A stretch of 54,519 bases of DNA from UA16 sp965661575. Its GTDB lineage: Bacteria > Bacteroidota > Bacteroidia > Flavobacteriales_D > Sanyastnellaceae. The notes below the pieces were generated by a model, which was given only the letters and a program-made list of their open reading frames with translations, had not been told where the DNA came from and did not search any database. The stretch is taken from NCBI GenBank assembly GCA_965661575.1, contig CBFIEJ010000012.1, positions 1-54,519 of the forward strand, given 5' to 3'. Positions 9,701 through 18,097 of this stretch are shown here, one piece after another; the first letter of the stretch is position 1, and each line of letters starts with the position of its first letter. The position numbers were made by a program, and so were the translations under genes.

Positions 9701-11011
9701 GAAGTCTACGAGGGCATCCTCGGCGGCACCTGGTCTCCTTACTGCCTTGTGAGCTACACGGGCGACGTGGAGCTTCCAACAGGCGAAGTGGTCAGTGCTC
9801 CCAACATTGCACCAACGGTCGACGGTCTGGAGGGCGATCTCTCGCCATTCTCTGGCATCAATGGTTTGAACAACGTTGATGTGGTCTTGACCAGCAACAA
9901 GAGCTTGTGGACGCGTGTTCCTGTCCTTGAAATGCAGTCGGTCTATGAATTGGCTCAGGACGAAGATGGTGACGATGGCAGTTCAACTCGTCCGGAGAAG
10001 CTGACCTTGCGTCACCACCCTTCGGTGGACAAGAACGGCCGTTACTTCGGTGAGTCAGGCTATGATGGCCCTAGCAATCAACCGATGGGCATGGGCTGGT
10101 TCCCGGGATATGCCATTGACGTGGGCACCGGCGAACGCCTCAACATGGCTTTCGGTGAAGACTCATGGCTCGGAGCCGACAACGGTGACGACATGCTGTG
10201 GAATCCTTCCCCGAACATCTACGGCGGTGTTGGCGGCGGCGGCGGCGGATTTGGCGGCGGCAACGTCTCCATTGAAATTGTTGGCGGCACTGTTTATGCA
10301 GGTGGCCAGCACTGGATCTATGTCTTCAAGAACTCGCAATACGAGGAAGGAACGGAGAACCGTATGCCTGCATACGACGAAGGTGCGTACCTCTACGAGA
10401 ACCTCGAAGTGAGCGGATCGACCACCAACGTGCGCCGTGTATTCCGCGCTTGCACGTGGGTCGGCTCATCGTTGCTCAACGAAGGCTTTGAGATGCTTTC
10501 CGTCGAAGACGGACTCATCCCGAACGATGCGCGCATCCGTTTGCGTGTCGCCAAGGCTTACGAAAAGTACAGCCCGACCAACATCGATCCGGAAGACAAT
10601 TACAACGGAGCCGACAACTTCTGGAACCCGCTCTACACCTTCTCTACGAAGGATGTGGCAGCTGTTCCGATGCAAGACACCGTCTTGACGTCTGTCCTTG
10701 ATGAGATCAATGTCGTGCCGAACCCGTATTACGCCTTCAGCCAATACGAAACGAGCAAGCTTGATAACCGCATCAAGATCACCAACCTGCCGGAAGTGTG
10801 CACCATTCGCATCTACAACCTGCAAGGAACCCTCGTGCGGCAGTTCTCCAAGGCCGACCCGCTCACTTCGGTGGACTGGGACCTCAAGAACGAACGAAAC
10901 GTCCCCATCGCTGGTGGCGTCTACATCATCCATGTCGATGTGCCAAACGTCGGCGACAAAACACTCAAATGGTTCGGCATCATGCGCCCAACCGATTTGG
11001 ACAACTTCTGA
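6749..11011 (+). CDS. Giant secreted surface protein with C-terminal T9SS-like sorting domain
   Basis: The product is about 1420 residues, with a signal peptide in the first 33, then a long region rich in aromatic and acidic residues, including a Ca-site-like stretch DYDGNGFYDPSAGDYP near residue 224. A Gly-rich run (GGVGGGGGGFGGGN, about 1159-1172) follows. The last about 100 residues, from VVPNPYYAFS to the end, contain KITNLPEVCTIRIYNLQG, LTSVDW and GGVYIIHVDV, like the beta-sandwich that targets cargo to the type IX system, but longer than a standard type A tail. Start choice: ATG 6749 is listed; a TTG at 6728, preceded by GGAGG with 6 bases of spacing, is a real alternative. Codon use changes along the gene (see findings). 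Its 3' end is exactly duplicated at the right edge of the window. Function is unknown. Confidence 0.82.
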   Translation: MTTSIFSYRQNVLILTLILGSIFGVSTGGFTQTGANGGPMFQKGFPVPQARATGEGQIRAEACAPATALRDLEWNNVRALIENAGALWYNRAIDKGAFVVPKEEGVSVVYGGALWLGGISPDQQLKLAAVRYRNTGNDFWPGPLTNSGAAEVGPAVCEEYDKFAISQRADAMRHRQYFDCAGDPDCDMDEQFPQGYSIPSYFFEYPAHGNVSLNQDFYLAPFYDYDGNGFYDPSAGDYPWYDFLQEIDCAERRREDAVPLYGDQTYYWIFNDKGNIHSESQGEPIGMEIRAQAFAFSTNDEVNNMQFYNYLLINQGTQTLTETYFAQWVDCDLGGHVDDYVGVDVNRGLGYAYNGDAFDEATSYSIGYGENPPAMGVDFFEGPYQDTDSIDNPLTANFSDAIDSLGIPYQGIGIGYGDGIIDNERYGMRKFIYYNWNFGINGQPTLAAQYYNYMRGFWKNGQRMAYGGDGLTAATGADLEIPADYMFPDDTDPYSWGTVGVEVEPWTEVGAGNPPGDRLFLQSAGPFTLEPGDYNNITVGMVWARATGGEPFESVELLRLADDKAQSLFDNCFEIVSGPDAPEVSIQELENELILYLTNDNPLSNNFEEQYSANDPSIPSELEDGTVLSEEQRSYLFEGYLVYQLRDNAVSASELGDIDAARLIAQCDVQNGVTQVINYTFDPLMELSVPTLEADGQDEGIFHSLRVTTDAFAQGDNRMVNFKTYYFMVLAYGYNNYRPFDAILGTGQDVQFKASRKAAVGSIRSYAGVPHNPAPESGGTVQNSDYGSGVVITRLEGKGNGRSDLEITAASEQAILENTIASSVTYTAGHGPVDIRVVDPIRVPDAEFELRVAGDDADLEDAVDAYWTLTNKTMLEDDDPDNDYKAVYESSTSIAVLNEELLLDWGLSVTLHQYDYPQDGKFTEPVHASITFDDSSKPWFVGIPDQEGFSLLNWIRAGNQEGDDEVPSEVIFNDLKTGNPLDEDEVYEGILGGTWSPYCLVSYTGDVELPTGEVVSAPNIAPTVDGLEGDLSPFSGINGLNNVDVVLTSNKSLWTRVPVLEMQSVYELAQDEDGDDGSSTRPEKLTLRHHPSVDKNGRYFGESGYDGPSNQPMGMGWFPGYAIDVGTGERLNMAFGEDSWLGADNGDDMLWNPSPNIYGGVGGGGGGFGGGNVSIEIVGGTVYAGGQHWIYVFKNSQYEEGTENRMPAYDEGAYLYENLEVSGSTTNVRRVFRACTWVGSSLLNEGFEMLSVEDGLIPNDARIRLRVAKAYEKYSPTNIDPEDNYNGADNFWNPLYTFSTKDVAAVPMQDTVLTSVLDEINVVPNPYYAFSQYETSKLDNRIKITNLPEVCTIRIYNLQGTLVRQFSKADPLTSVDWDLKNERNVPIAGGVYIIHVDVPNVGDKTLKWFGIMRPTDLDNF

Positions 11012-11022
11012 TTTGATTCCGA
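10946..11022 (+). repeat. 77-bp exact repeat, internal copy
   Basis: These 77 bases cover the last 22 codons of the giant surface protein gene, its TGA stop and 11 bases beyond. They recur exactly, in inverted orientation, as the last 77 bases of the window (54443-54519). Identity stops sharply at 11022/11023. How far it extends upstream of 10946 cannot be judged, because the other copy runs off the window. Confidence 0.97.
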
Positions 11023-11034
11023 CTGAGGTAAGAT

Positions 11035-11121
11035 GATAACAGTTTGAAGTGAGTATAAATTAATTGAGGCGAACGCAGTTGGGTATTGGTTGTGTGAACT
11101 TGTGCCTGAAAAACTGTTATC
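11035..11121. promoter_or_regulatory. Perfect 11-bp inverted repeat before the RND efflux operon
   Basis: The arms GATAACAGTTT (11035-11045) and AAACTGTTATC (11111-11121) are perfect reverse complements separated by 65 bases. The second arm ends 5 bases before the ATG of the efflux adaptor at 11127. The pair could be half-sites of an operator, or a long-range stem in the leader mRNA that covers the start codon. No recognisable regulator gene is adjacent. The stem itself is seen; its role is inference. Confidence 0.55.
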
Positions 11122-11126
11122 GATAT

Positions 11127-12278
11127 ATGAATGCAATATTGAAAGGTGCCGTACGCTTGGCACTTGGAGTCGGCGTTTTGGCTGTCGGCGTTGGGATGAT
11201 GAACGGCCTGATTTCCATGAAAGAGGAAATGCCTGTTTCGGACAAACCTGCTGCGCCTCGTGCGGTACGTAGTTCGGTGATTGAGATTGAATCGATTCAG
11301 CCCGAAACTCCCGTGGAAGGCCGTGTTGAAGCGATGTACAAAATGGACATTATGTCCGAGGTGACGGGTAACCTTTTGATGGGCTCCAAAGAATTTCGTG
11401 AGGGAATGGCTTTCGGAGCAGGCGAGGTTATTCTCGCAATGGATGACACCGAAGCTCGCCTTGCTTTAATTGCCCAGCGCAGTCAGTTCTTGCAATTGCT
11501 ATCCAGTCATTTGGCAGATCTTCAGATGGACTTTGACGGCAGGAGTGAGGTTTGGGCGGGTTATGCGAAATCCATAAACGTGGAGGAGACGCTGCCGACT
11601 TTACCAGAGGCAGCCTCTGATCGTGAGCGCCTTTTTCTATCGAATCGTGGTCTTGTATCCAGTTATCACAGCATTCGCTCAGCCGAAGAAAAGTGCAGTA
11701 AGTTCCAAGTGCGTGCCCCTTTTGACGGCATTGTGGTTCAGGCCAACGTTCGGCCAGGGGCTTTGGTTCGAGCCGGTCAAATGGCAGGTAAGTTGGTCGG
11801 AGAGGGCAATTATGAAGTGAAGACAGCTGTGCACGCGCGGTATTTGTCGACCATTCAACGACGAGATTCGGTTCGGTTTTATGATGAAGCAGGCACAACA
11901 ATTGCAACCGGAACGGTCCATCGCATTGCGGGTAATGTTGATCCAGCGACTCAATCTGCAAGTGTTTTCTGCCGGATAACACCAGCCCGTAAGGGTGTCA
12001 ATGCTTTACGCGATGGACGCTTTCTCACGGGAACGATTGAGAGTGCGCCGTTGGAGAACACCTTTCAACTGCCCTTGGCTTGGATGCACGACGAGAATCA
12101 TATTTTCGAGGTGTCGGAGGGGAATCTGAAGGAACGAGAAATCGAAGTGCTATTTCGATCGCGTTCGCACGCGATTGCGAGGGGCTTGGAACCGGGGACT
12201 GTGGTTCTGAGTGAATCCCTGACAAATGCTTTCGAAGGCATGATCGTTCGGACCAAAACCAATGAACTCGAGGATTGA
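11127..12278 (+). CDS. RND efflux periplasmic adaptor (HlyD/MFP family)
   Basis: The product is 383 residues, with an N-terminal membrane anchor (about residues 7-28) followed by a barrel-sandwich/lipoyl region. The second lipoyl half shows FQVRAPFDGIVVQANVRPG, the hallmark of membrane fusion proteins, and then come beta-barrel and membrane-proximal domains ending in EPGTVVLSES. The hairpin between the lipoyl halves is short. The adaptor links the inner-membrane RND pump to the TolC channel encoded next. ATG 11127 is preferred because it opens directly on the anchor; a TTG at 11064 in the same frame would add 21 unlikely residues. The TGA stop overlaps the ATG of the pump gene by one base, so the operon is adaptor, pump, channel. 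The substrate cannot be told. Confidence 0.9.
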   Translation: MNAILKGAVRLALGVGVLAVGVGMMNGLISMKEEMPVSDKPAAPRAVRSSVIEIESIQPETPVEGRVEAMYKMDIMSEVTGNLLMGSKEFREGMAFGAGEVILAMDDTEARLALIAQRSQFLQLLSSHLADLQMDFDGRSEVWAGYAKSINVEETLPTLPEAASDRERLFLSNRGLVSSYHSIRSAEEKCSKFQVRAPFDGIVVQANVRPGALVRAGQMAGKLVGEGNYEVKTAVHARYLSTIQRRDSVRFYDEAGTTIATGTVHRIAGNVDPATQSASVFCRITPARKGVNALRDGRFLTGTIESAPLENTFQLPLAWMHDENHIFEVSEGNLKEREIEVLFRSRSHAIARGLEPGTVVLSESLTNAFEGMIVRTKTNELED

Positions 12279-15200
12279 TGCGCGGTCTCATTCGATACTT
12301 TGTTCGGTACAATTTGACCGGCGACCTCCTCATGCTGGCTATCTTGGCATCAGGTTATGTAGGCCTCACCAATCTGAGCTCGAATTTTTTTCCAGTCACG
12401 GAGTCCAAGAAAATTCAGGTGCAAGTGGTTTACCCTGGCGCTTCTGCGGCTGAAATTGAAGAAGGAATTGTTGCAAAAATTGAGGAAAACCTCAAAGGTA
12501 TTTCCGGACTCGATCAGGTCAAATCGGTGTGCAGCGAGAACGCCGGGACCATTTCCATCGAGACGGTTTCTCCAGAACTTACGGACGAGGCGCTTCAGAA
12601 CGTCAAGAATGCGGTTGATCGCATTGCGAGTTTTCCGGTTGGAATGGAGCCACCTATCGTGTACAAACAGGATGCAATTGGTGTGGCCATTTCATTTGCA
12701 GTAATAGGGGTAGAAGACTTGCGTGTTCTCAAGTCAGAGGCTCGCCGTATTGAGACGGAGTTGCGCAGTGCCCGCGTTATTTCTCAAGTGCAGCTCAGTG
12801 GTTTTCCGGATGAAGAGATTGAAATCAGTTTGCGTCAAGCGAAACTCAACGAATTGAATGTGAGTGTCGCGGAAATCGCAACGGCAGTGCGTAATGCCAA
12901 CTTGGAGGCGACGGGAGGTCGATTGAAATTGATGAACGAAGAGATGATCATTCGTGGTCGATTCCGTCAATATGACGTCGAATCCATGCGTGATATCATC
13001 ATTCGTGCGAACCGTGATGGACGCGTCGTCCGCCTGGGCGACATCGCAAAAGTTGAGCAACGCTGGGCAGAAAACGATCCCTCACGCAACTGGTTCAATG
13101 GTGAACCGGCGGCGGTCATTACGGTCAATAATTTGACCACGGAGTCCATTCTGGACATCACAGCCTATGTCCGGGAGTACATCAAGCAGTACAACGAACA
13201 AAACAGCGCCACCCGCATTGAGGTCATTCGAGATTCCAGCACAGTGCTCAATCAAAGGATTGACTTGTTGGTGAACAATGGCATCATTGGATTTTTCTTG
13301 GTCATTCTGTTCTTGGCGCTATTCCTTAACATTCGCCTGGCGTTCTGGGTGGCCTTGGCGATTCCTGTTTCTTTCATGGGCATGTTTCTGTTTGCTGGTG
13401 CAATGGGCGTGACCATCAATGTGATTTCGTTGTTTGGAATGATTTTGGTGATCGGCATTCTGGTGGATGATGGCATCGTCATTGCGGAAAACATCTACCA
13501 GCATTATGAACGCGGGGAATCTAGGATGGAAGCAACCATCAACGGTACATTGGAGGTTTTGCCCGCTGTTTTTGCAGCCATTGTAACCACGGTGGTGGCC
13601 TTTTCTTCATTTTTCTACATCGAAGGTCAATTGGGTGATTTTTTCGGTGACATGGCGACGGTCATCATCTTGACGTTGGTTTTCTCCTTGGTAGAAGGTG
13701 CGTTGATCTTGCCGGCGCACATCGGTCACTCCAAAGCCCTTCGACGTGATTTTAAACCCAATCGCGTGGAACGGATCATGCGGAGCATCATGAATGGGAT
13801 GCGGGATTCCATTTACGCGCCGGTTCTACGATTCAGTCTAAAACAGCCTTGGATTATGTTTTGCATCATCGTTGCTGTATTTCTGATTTCAGTCCCCGGC
13901 TTGATTGGAAGTGGTCTCGTGAAAACCACATTTTTCCCTTTCATAGAAGGTGATAATCTCACCATTAGCTTAACGATGCAGGCGGGAACACGCGATCAAA
14001 TTACGCGTTCGGAATTGGACCGCATCGAGGCCATTGTGTGGGAGGTGAATGAAGAGCTTTCGGTGCAACGTGAAGACAGTTTGCAACTGATTCAGGCGGT
14101 CGATAAGCGCATTGGCCCTTCCATGCATAATGGACTCCTGAATGTTCAGCTTCTGGATGGCGAGCGGCGCAACATGCAATCCACCGACATTTCGAGCATG
14201 ATTCGCGAGCGAGTGGGCACGGTCTTGGGAGCAGAAAATTTAAGTTTTGCCGCATTCTCTCCGTTTGGACGTCCCGTATCCGTTTCGTTATTGGGAAACA
14301 ACCTTGCTGAGTTGGAAGCTGCTACGCAGGAACTCAAATCTGCCATGTTGCAACGAGAGGACCTCAAGGATGTCATTGACAACAATCTCAAAGGCATGCA
14401 GGAGGTGTCGTTGCGTCTCAAGCCACGTGCCTTTCAGCTTGGTTTTACCCACCAGTCTGTGATGGCACAGGTTCGGCAAAGTTTCTTTGGTGCAGAAGCA
14501 CAGCGCCTTCAGAAAGGCCGCGACGAGGTGAGGGTGTGGGTGCGTCTGGATGAACGGGATCGGCAATCAATGGGAGATCTCCAGTCGTTTCGCGTCCAAG
14601 ACATCACAGGAGCACAGATTCCGCTGACCGAGATTGCGGACTTAGAGCTTGGCCGTGACATCAGTGCGATCAACCGACTCTATGGTCAGCGCGAAGTGCA
14701 AGTCTCTGCGGATTTGGCAGGGCCGGAGGTGAGTGCTTCTGATGCAAATGCTGCCATTAAAGCTGAGGTATTGCCGCCGATCTTGCTTCGATATCCCAGC
14801 ATCACTCCGAGCTATGAAGGTCAGAACCGCGAAGTCATTAAATCACAGGAAAGCATCCAACGGGTCATGCCTTTGATTTTTGCGCTCATGCTGTTCATCA
14901 TCATATTGGCTTTTCGGTCTCCGCTGCAAGGACTTGCTGTGTTTGGTTTGATTCCATTTGGATTCATCGGGGTGAGTTTGGGTCACTGGATTTTGGGGGC
15001 ACAAATCAGTTTGTTCTCCATCTTGGGCATGATCGCCCTCATTGGAATTTTAGTCAATGATGCGTTGGTATTCGTGGCAGCTTACAATGTGAATTTGAAA
15101 CAGGGAATGGAGGTAAAAGCAGCGATTTGGGAAGCTGGAATGAGTCGTTTCCGACCGATTATTTTGACTTCAATCACCACTGTTGCCGGTTTGGCTCCGT

Positions 15201-15424
15201 TGATGCTCAACAAAAGTTTTCAAGCTCAGTTTTTGATCCCAATGGCCATTGCAGTTGCTTTCGGCTTGTTATTCGTCACGGTCATCATCTTGGTTTTACT
15301 CCCCATTTATTTGCAGTGGATCAATCCGCTTCACCGCAGCTGGGTTTGGATCAAACGCGGTGATTGGCCTTCTGTGGAGGCAGGTGAGCCGGCCAACCGG
15401 GAAGAACAATCTTTTGAAGAATGA
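12278..15424 (+). CDS. RND-family efflux pump, inner-membrane permease (AcrB-like)
   Basis: This 1048-residue protein has the two-fold repeated RND layout: a first transmembrane helix near residues 10-30, a large periplasmic loop, and helices 2-6 from about 330. Helix 4 carries ILVDDGIVIAEN, whose paired Asp residues (about 396-397) relay protons. A second periplasmic domain and helices 8-12 (ILAFRSPLQGL, LIGILVNDALVFV) follow. It drives drug or metabolite export by the proton gradient together with the adjacent adaptor and TolC protein. The length is normal for the family. Overlaps of one base with the upstream gene and four (ATGA) with the downstream one support co-translation. The sequence does not show whether it exports hydrophobic compounds (HAE-type, most likely from the DD motif) or something more specialised. 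Confidence 0.95.
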   Translation: MRGLIRYFVRYNLTGDLLMLAILASGYVGLTNLSSNFFPVTESKKIQVQVVYPGASAAEIEEGIVAKIEENLKGISGLDQVKSVCSENAGTISIETVSPELTDEALQNVKNAVDRIASFPVGMEPPIVYKQDAIGVAISFAVIGVEDLRVLKSEARRIETELRSARVISQVQLSGFPDEEIEISLRQAKLNELNVSVAEIATAVRNANLEATGGRLKLMNEEMIIRGRFRQYDVESMRDIIIRANRDGRVVRLGDIAKVEQRWAENDPSRNWFNGEPAAVITVNNLTTESILDITAYVREYIKQYNEQNSATRIEVIRDSSTVLNQRIDLLVNNGIIGFFLVILFLALFLNIRLAFWVALAIPVSFMGMFLFAGAMGVTINVISLFGMILVIGILVDDGIVIAENIYQHYERGESRMEATINGTLEVLPAVFAAIVTTVVAFSSFFYIEGQLGDFFGDMATVIILTLVFSLVEGALILPAHIGHSKALRRDFKPNRVERIMRSIMNGMRDSIYAPVLRFSLKQPWIMFCIIVAVFLISVPGLIGSGLVKTTFFPFIEGDNLTISLTMQAGTRDQITRSELDRIEAIVWEVNEELSVQREDSLQLIQAVDKRIGPSMHNGLLNVQLLDGERRNMQSTDISSMIRERVGTVLGAENLSFAAFSPFGRPVSVSLLGNNLAELEAATQELKSAMLQREDLKDVIDNNLKGMQEVSLRLKPRAFQLGFTHQSVMAQVRQSFFGAEAQRLQKGRDEVRVWVRLDERDRQSMGDLQSFRVQDITGAQIPLTEIADLELGRDISAINRLYGQREVQVSADLAGPEVSASDANAAIKAEVLPPILLRYPSITPSYEGQNREVIKSQESIQRVMPLIFALMLFIIILAFRSPLQGLAVFGLIPFGFIGVSLGHWILGAQISLFSILGMIALIGILVNDALVFVAAYNVNLKQGMEVKAAIWEAGMSRFRPIILTSITTVAGLAPLMLNKSFQAQFLIPMAIAVAFGLLFVTVIILVLLPIYLQWINPLHRSWVWIKRGDWPSVEAGEPANREEQSFEE

Positions 15425-16776
15425 GAATGATTATGCTAAATCCTCTGGTTCCGGTGCGGAGCATCACGCTCTTGCTCTTTTTTATTGCCCTTTCAAGCCA
15501 GGGATCAGTCTTATTTGCCCAAGAAACGTTGCGCTTGGAAGACGCGGTTGCACGTTCGCTACAAAACAATCTGGGCATCCGACTGGCCCGTCAGCAGGCC
15601 GAAATTTCCGCAATCGGAAATGCTTGGGGAGCTGCCGGGGCGCTCCCACAAATCGGTTTATCGGCAACGGGCTCGAATGCTGTCAGCGATCAGTCGCAGA
15701 ACCCCACTTCGTTCATCCAGGAAAAGCTGGAGAGTGAATCGATCAATATTGGTGGTCAGTTGAATTGGGTATTGTTTGATGGTTTTGGAATGTTTGCCAA
15801 CAAGCGCGCTTTGGAGCGATTGCAGGAACAGGCAGAAGGCCAAGCGGCAATTGTGATTGAACAGACGGCTTCAGCGATCATGCAAGCGTATAACAATGTT
15901 CTGGTGCAGCTTGCTTTGCGCGATGTATTGTCGGCAGCTATGGGGGTTTCTCGGGCCCGCCTTGATTGGATGGAAGCGCGTCAAGCCACAGGAGCCTCAT
16001 CGACCTTTGATCGATTGCAATTTGACAATGCGCTGTTGACTGATAGTTTGGCCTGGTTGCAGCAAAGTGCCAACATCAAACAGGTGACGATGGCATTGAA
16101 TCGCTTGATGGGAGAGACGGTTGAAAGTCAATGGAAGTTTGCTTCGACCTTGAATGCACCGAAATCTCGAAACGATTTTGGAGAGCTGCGTTCTCGCGTT
16201 TTATCCAATGCGACGGTCATTCAAAATGCTTTGGTCGCTCAGGAACTCGCCGAGGCTGGCGTGCAGCAGGCGCGAGCGCGGTTGAGTCCAAACGTATCCC
16301 TCACGGCAAGTCAAAATGAGCAAAGCAGTCGGTTCGAGGCTGGAGATTTGTCTGGAGATGGAGTGACCAAAAACGTATCGGCCAACCTGGCGGTCAATTT
16401 TAATTTATTCAACGGTGGTGCAACACGCAGGGCCATTCAACAGGCGAAGATGCAAGTGGCCATGGCTGAAATGCAAGCCGAAGACCAACGAAGGGAAGTG
16501 GATCGATTGCTTCAAGATGCCTGGTCACGTTGGAGCTCTGCAGAGCAGACCCATTTGATTTCAATGCAACTCACTGAAAACAGTAGAAGGTCGCTTGAAA
16601 TTGCGCAAGAGAGGCTGACCTCTGGTGCCATCAATTCATTGGATTTTCGCGAAATCCAAATGCAGGTAATCAACTTGCAGCAGCAGCAGCTTCAGGCGCT
16701 CAGTGCATGGCAATCAGCGGATATTGAATTGCAGCTACTCAGCGGAGATTGGTCAATTGAAGCACAGCTTCCGTAA
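15421..16776 (+). CDS. TolC-family outer membrane efflux protein (RND operon)
   Basis: The protein has 451 residues with a signal peptide ending at FAQ (about residue 35). Two repeated alpha-hairpin halves follow, with the family's opening LRLEDAVARSLQNNLGIRLARQQAEIS, split here as LRLEDAVARSLQNN then LGIRLARQ, and a GALPQIGLSATG strand. The second half includes RARLSPNVSLTAS and LNFRE-like SLDFREIQMQV near the end. It forms the outer-membrane channel and periplasmic tunnel of the tripartite pump. It is the third gene of the operon, with its ATG overlapping the pump stop (ATGA). A second, separate TolC protein occurs at 27255-28724. The family call is firm. Confidence 0.93.
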   Translation: MRMIMLNPLVPVRSITLLLFFIALSSQGSVLFAQETLRLEDAVARSLQNNLGIRLARQQAEISAIGNAWGAAGALPQIGLSATGSNAVSDQSQNPTSFIQEKLESESINIGGQLNWVLFDGFGMFANKRALERLQEQAEGQAAIVIEQTASAIMQAYNNVLVQLALRDVLSAAMGVSRARLDWMEARQATGASSTFDRLQFDNALLTDSLAWLQQSANIKQVTMALNRLMGETVESQWKFASTLNAPKSRNDFGELRSRVLSNATVIQNALVAQELAEAGVQQARARLSPNVSLTASQNEQSSRFEAGDLSGDGVTKNVSANLAVNFNLFNGGATRRAIQQAKMQVAMAEMQAEDQRREVDRLLQDAWSRWSSAEQTHLISMQLTENSRRSLEIAQERLTSGAINSLDFREIQMQVINLQQQQLQALSAWQSADIELQLLSGDWSIEAQLP

Positions 16777-16790
16777 GTTTGACACACAGC

Positions 16791-18095
16791 ATGGAGCGCA
16801 ATCCCAAAATCCTCATCATTACTTATTACTGGCCACCAGCCGGAGGTATTGCGGTGAAGAGATGGTTATCGCTCGCCAATGAATTTGCTCAGGCGAGAGC
16901 AGAGGTTCATGTGCTGACATTGGAACCAAATTCTGCTGAGTACAGCAGCATTGATGAGGACTTGCTTTCCACTGTGGATGAACGGATTCATATTCACAGA
17001 GTGAGAGCGTGGAACCCATTTCGCCTCACCAAGCGATTCTTTCAGAAGCATATACCTCCACAAGGTTTTTCGTCGAACAACGGAGGAGACGAAGCAATCA
17101 ATCTCCTCACGAGGCTGCGCAGTCACCTTTTCATTCCAGATCCGCGCAAGACTTGGAATGCTCGGGCGATTAAGAAGGCTGTAGAAATCATCGATGCACA
17201 TGCCATTGAGGCGATGATCACGACAAGCCCTCCACATTCTGTTCAATTAATTGGAAGGAAGGTTGCAAAAAAGAGGCCGATTCGGTGGATTGCAGACTTT
17301 CGCGACCCTTGGACAGATATTTTTTACTACGATCAATTGGGGCATTCAGTTTTATCCAATGCGATTGATGAAAGCTTGGAGTTAAAGGTATTGTCTGACG
17401 CGGATGTGATCACCACAGTAAGTTGGGGTTTCAAGGATCTTTTTGCGCGAAAAGTGCCAAGAAGAGATCCCAATGACATTTGTGTCATTCCGAATGGAAT
17501 TGATCGCGCCTTGTCCTCCTGGAAAAGTGAGAAAGCGGGTGAAGTATTTCGGATGGTTTACACAGGTATGCTCACAGATTTATACGAAATCGAACCTTTT
17601 CTGCAGGCGATAAAGGTCTACAATTCGAGGATGGAGATGCCTCAAATTGAATTCGATTTTTTCGGCTCAGTATCGAAGGCTTATAAAAGCATGCTCGAAG
17701 AGAAATTTGAATTTATCCAATTTCATGGCAACCGTCCGATGCAGGAAATCCCTCAAATACAAGACTCAGCAGATGGGTTGTTCTTGGTTGGACCAAAAGA
17801 CTATAACGCGGGTCACATACCGGGCAAGTTGTTCGAATACCTCGGGGCTGCGCGACCGATTTTCTATTTGGGAGATTTTGCGTCTGATGTGAGTCGCATC
17901 CTAAACGAAACCCGGACAGGAACCTTGTTTGACCGTAACCGCACCGATGACCATCTCGCTGTCCTTCACGAACAGATGAACAAGGCACAGCAAAGGAAGG
18001 AAGGACTTGAACGAGAGGATTTGCTCACGGATTATTTGCGTTCAAATCAAGCTCGGGCTTTTCTCGAGATTGTCCGCGGTGCTGCACAGAAGTGA
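16791..18095 (+). CDS. Family 4-like glycosyltransferase (GT-B fold)
   Basis: This 434-residue cytosolic protein begins NPKILIITYYWPPAGGIAVKR, whose pattern YYWPPxGG is typical of GT4-type enzymes with a GT-B fold. It has a mid-protein ADFRDPWTD, CVIPNGID at the domain junction, MVYTGMLTDLYEI at the start of the donor-binding half, and GKLFEYLGAARPIF near the end, where the nucleotide-sugar is held. It would add a sugar to a surface glycan or lipid. ATG 16791 is preferred over a TTG at 16779. It starts 14 bases after the TolC stop and ends 2 bases before the convergent gmd stop. The proximity to gmd suggests a role with GDP-sugars, but that is only context. Confidence 0.88.
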   Translation: MERNPKILIITYYWPPAGGIAVKRWLSLANEFAQARAEVHVLTLEPNSAEYSSIDEDLLSTVDERIHIHRVRAWNPFRLTKRFFQKHIPPQGFSSNNGGDEAINLLTRLRSHLFIPDPRKTWNARAIKKAVEIIDAHAIEAMITTSPPHSVQLIGRKVAKKRPIRWIADFRDPWTDIFYYDQLGHSVLSNAIDESLELKVLSDADVITTVSWGFKDLFARKVPRRDPNDICVIPNGIDRALSSWKSEKAGEVFRMVYTGMLTDLYEIEPFLQAIKVYNSRMEMPQIEFDFFGSVSKAYKSMLEEKFEFIQFHGNRPMQEIPQIQDSADGLFLVGPKDYNAGHIPGKLFEYLGAARPIFYLGDFASDVSRILNETRTGTLFDRNRTDDHLAVLHEQMNKAQQRKEGLEREDLLTDYLRSNQARAFLEIVRGAAQK

Positions 18096-18097
18096 TC

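Noticed and set aside
10466..10933. Minus-strand open frame within the 3' part of the giant surface gene
   Set aside because: The Val/Arg/Asp-rich product is typical of the complement of a gene with strong codon bias; no independent signal is seen.
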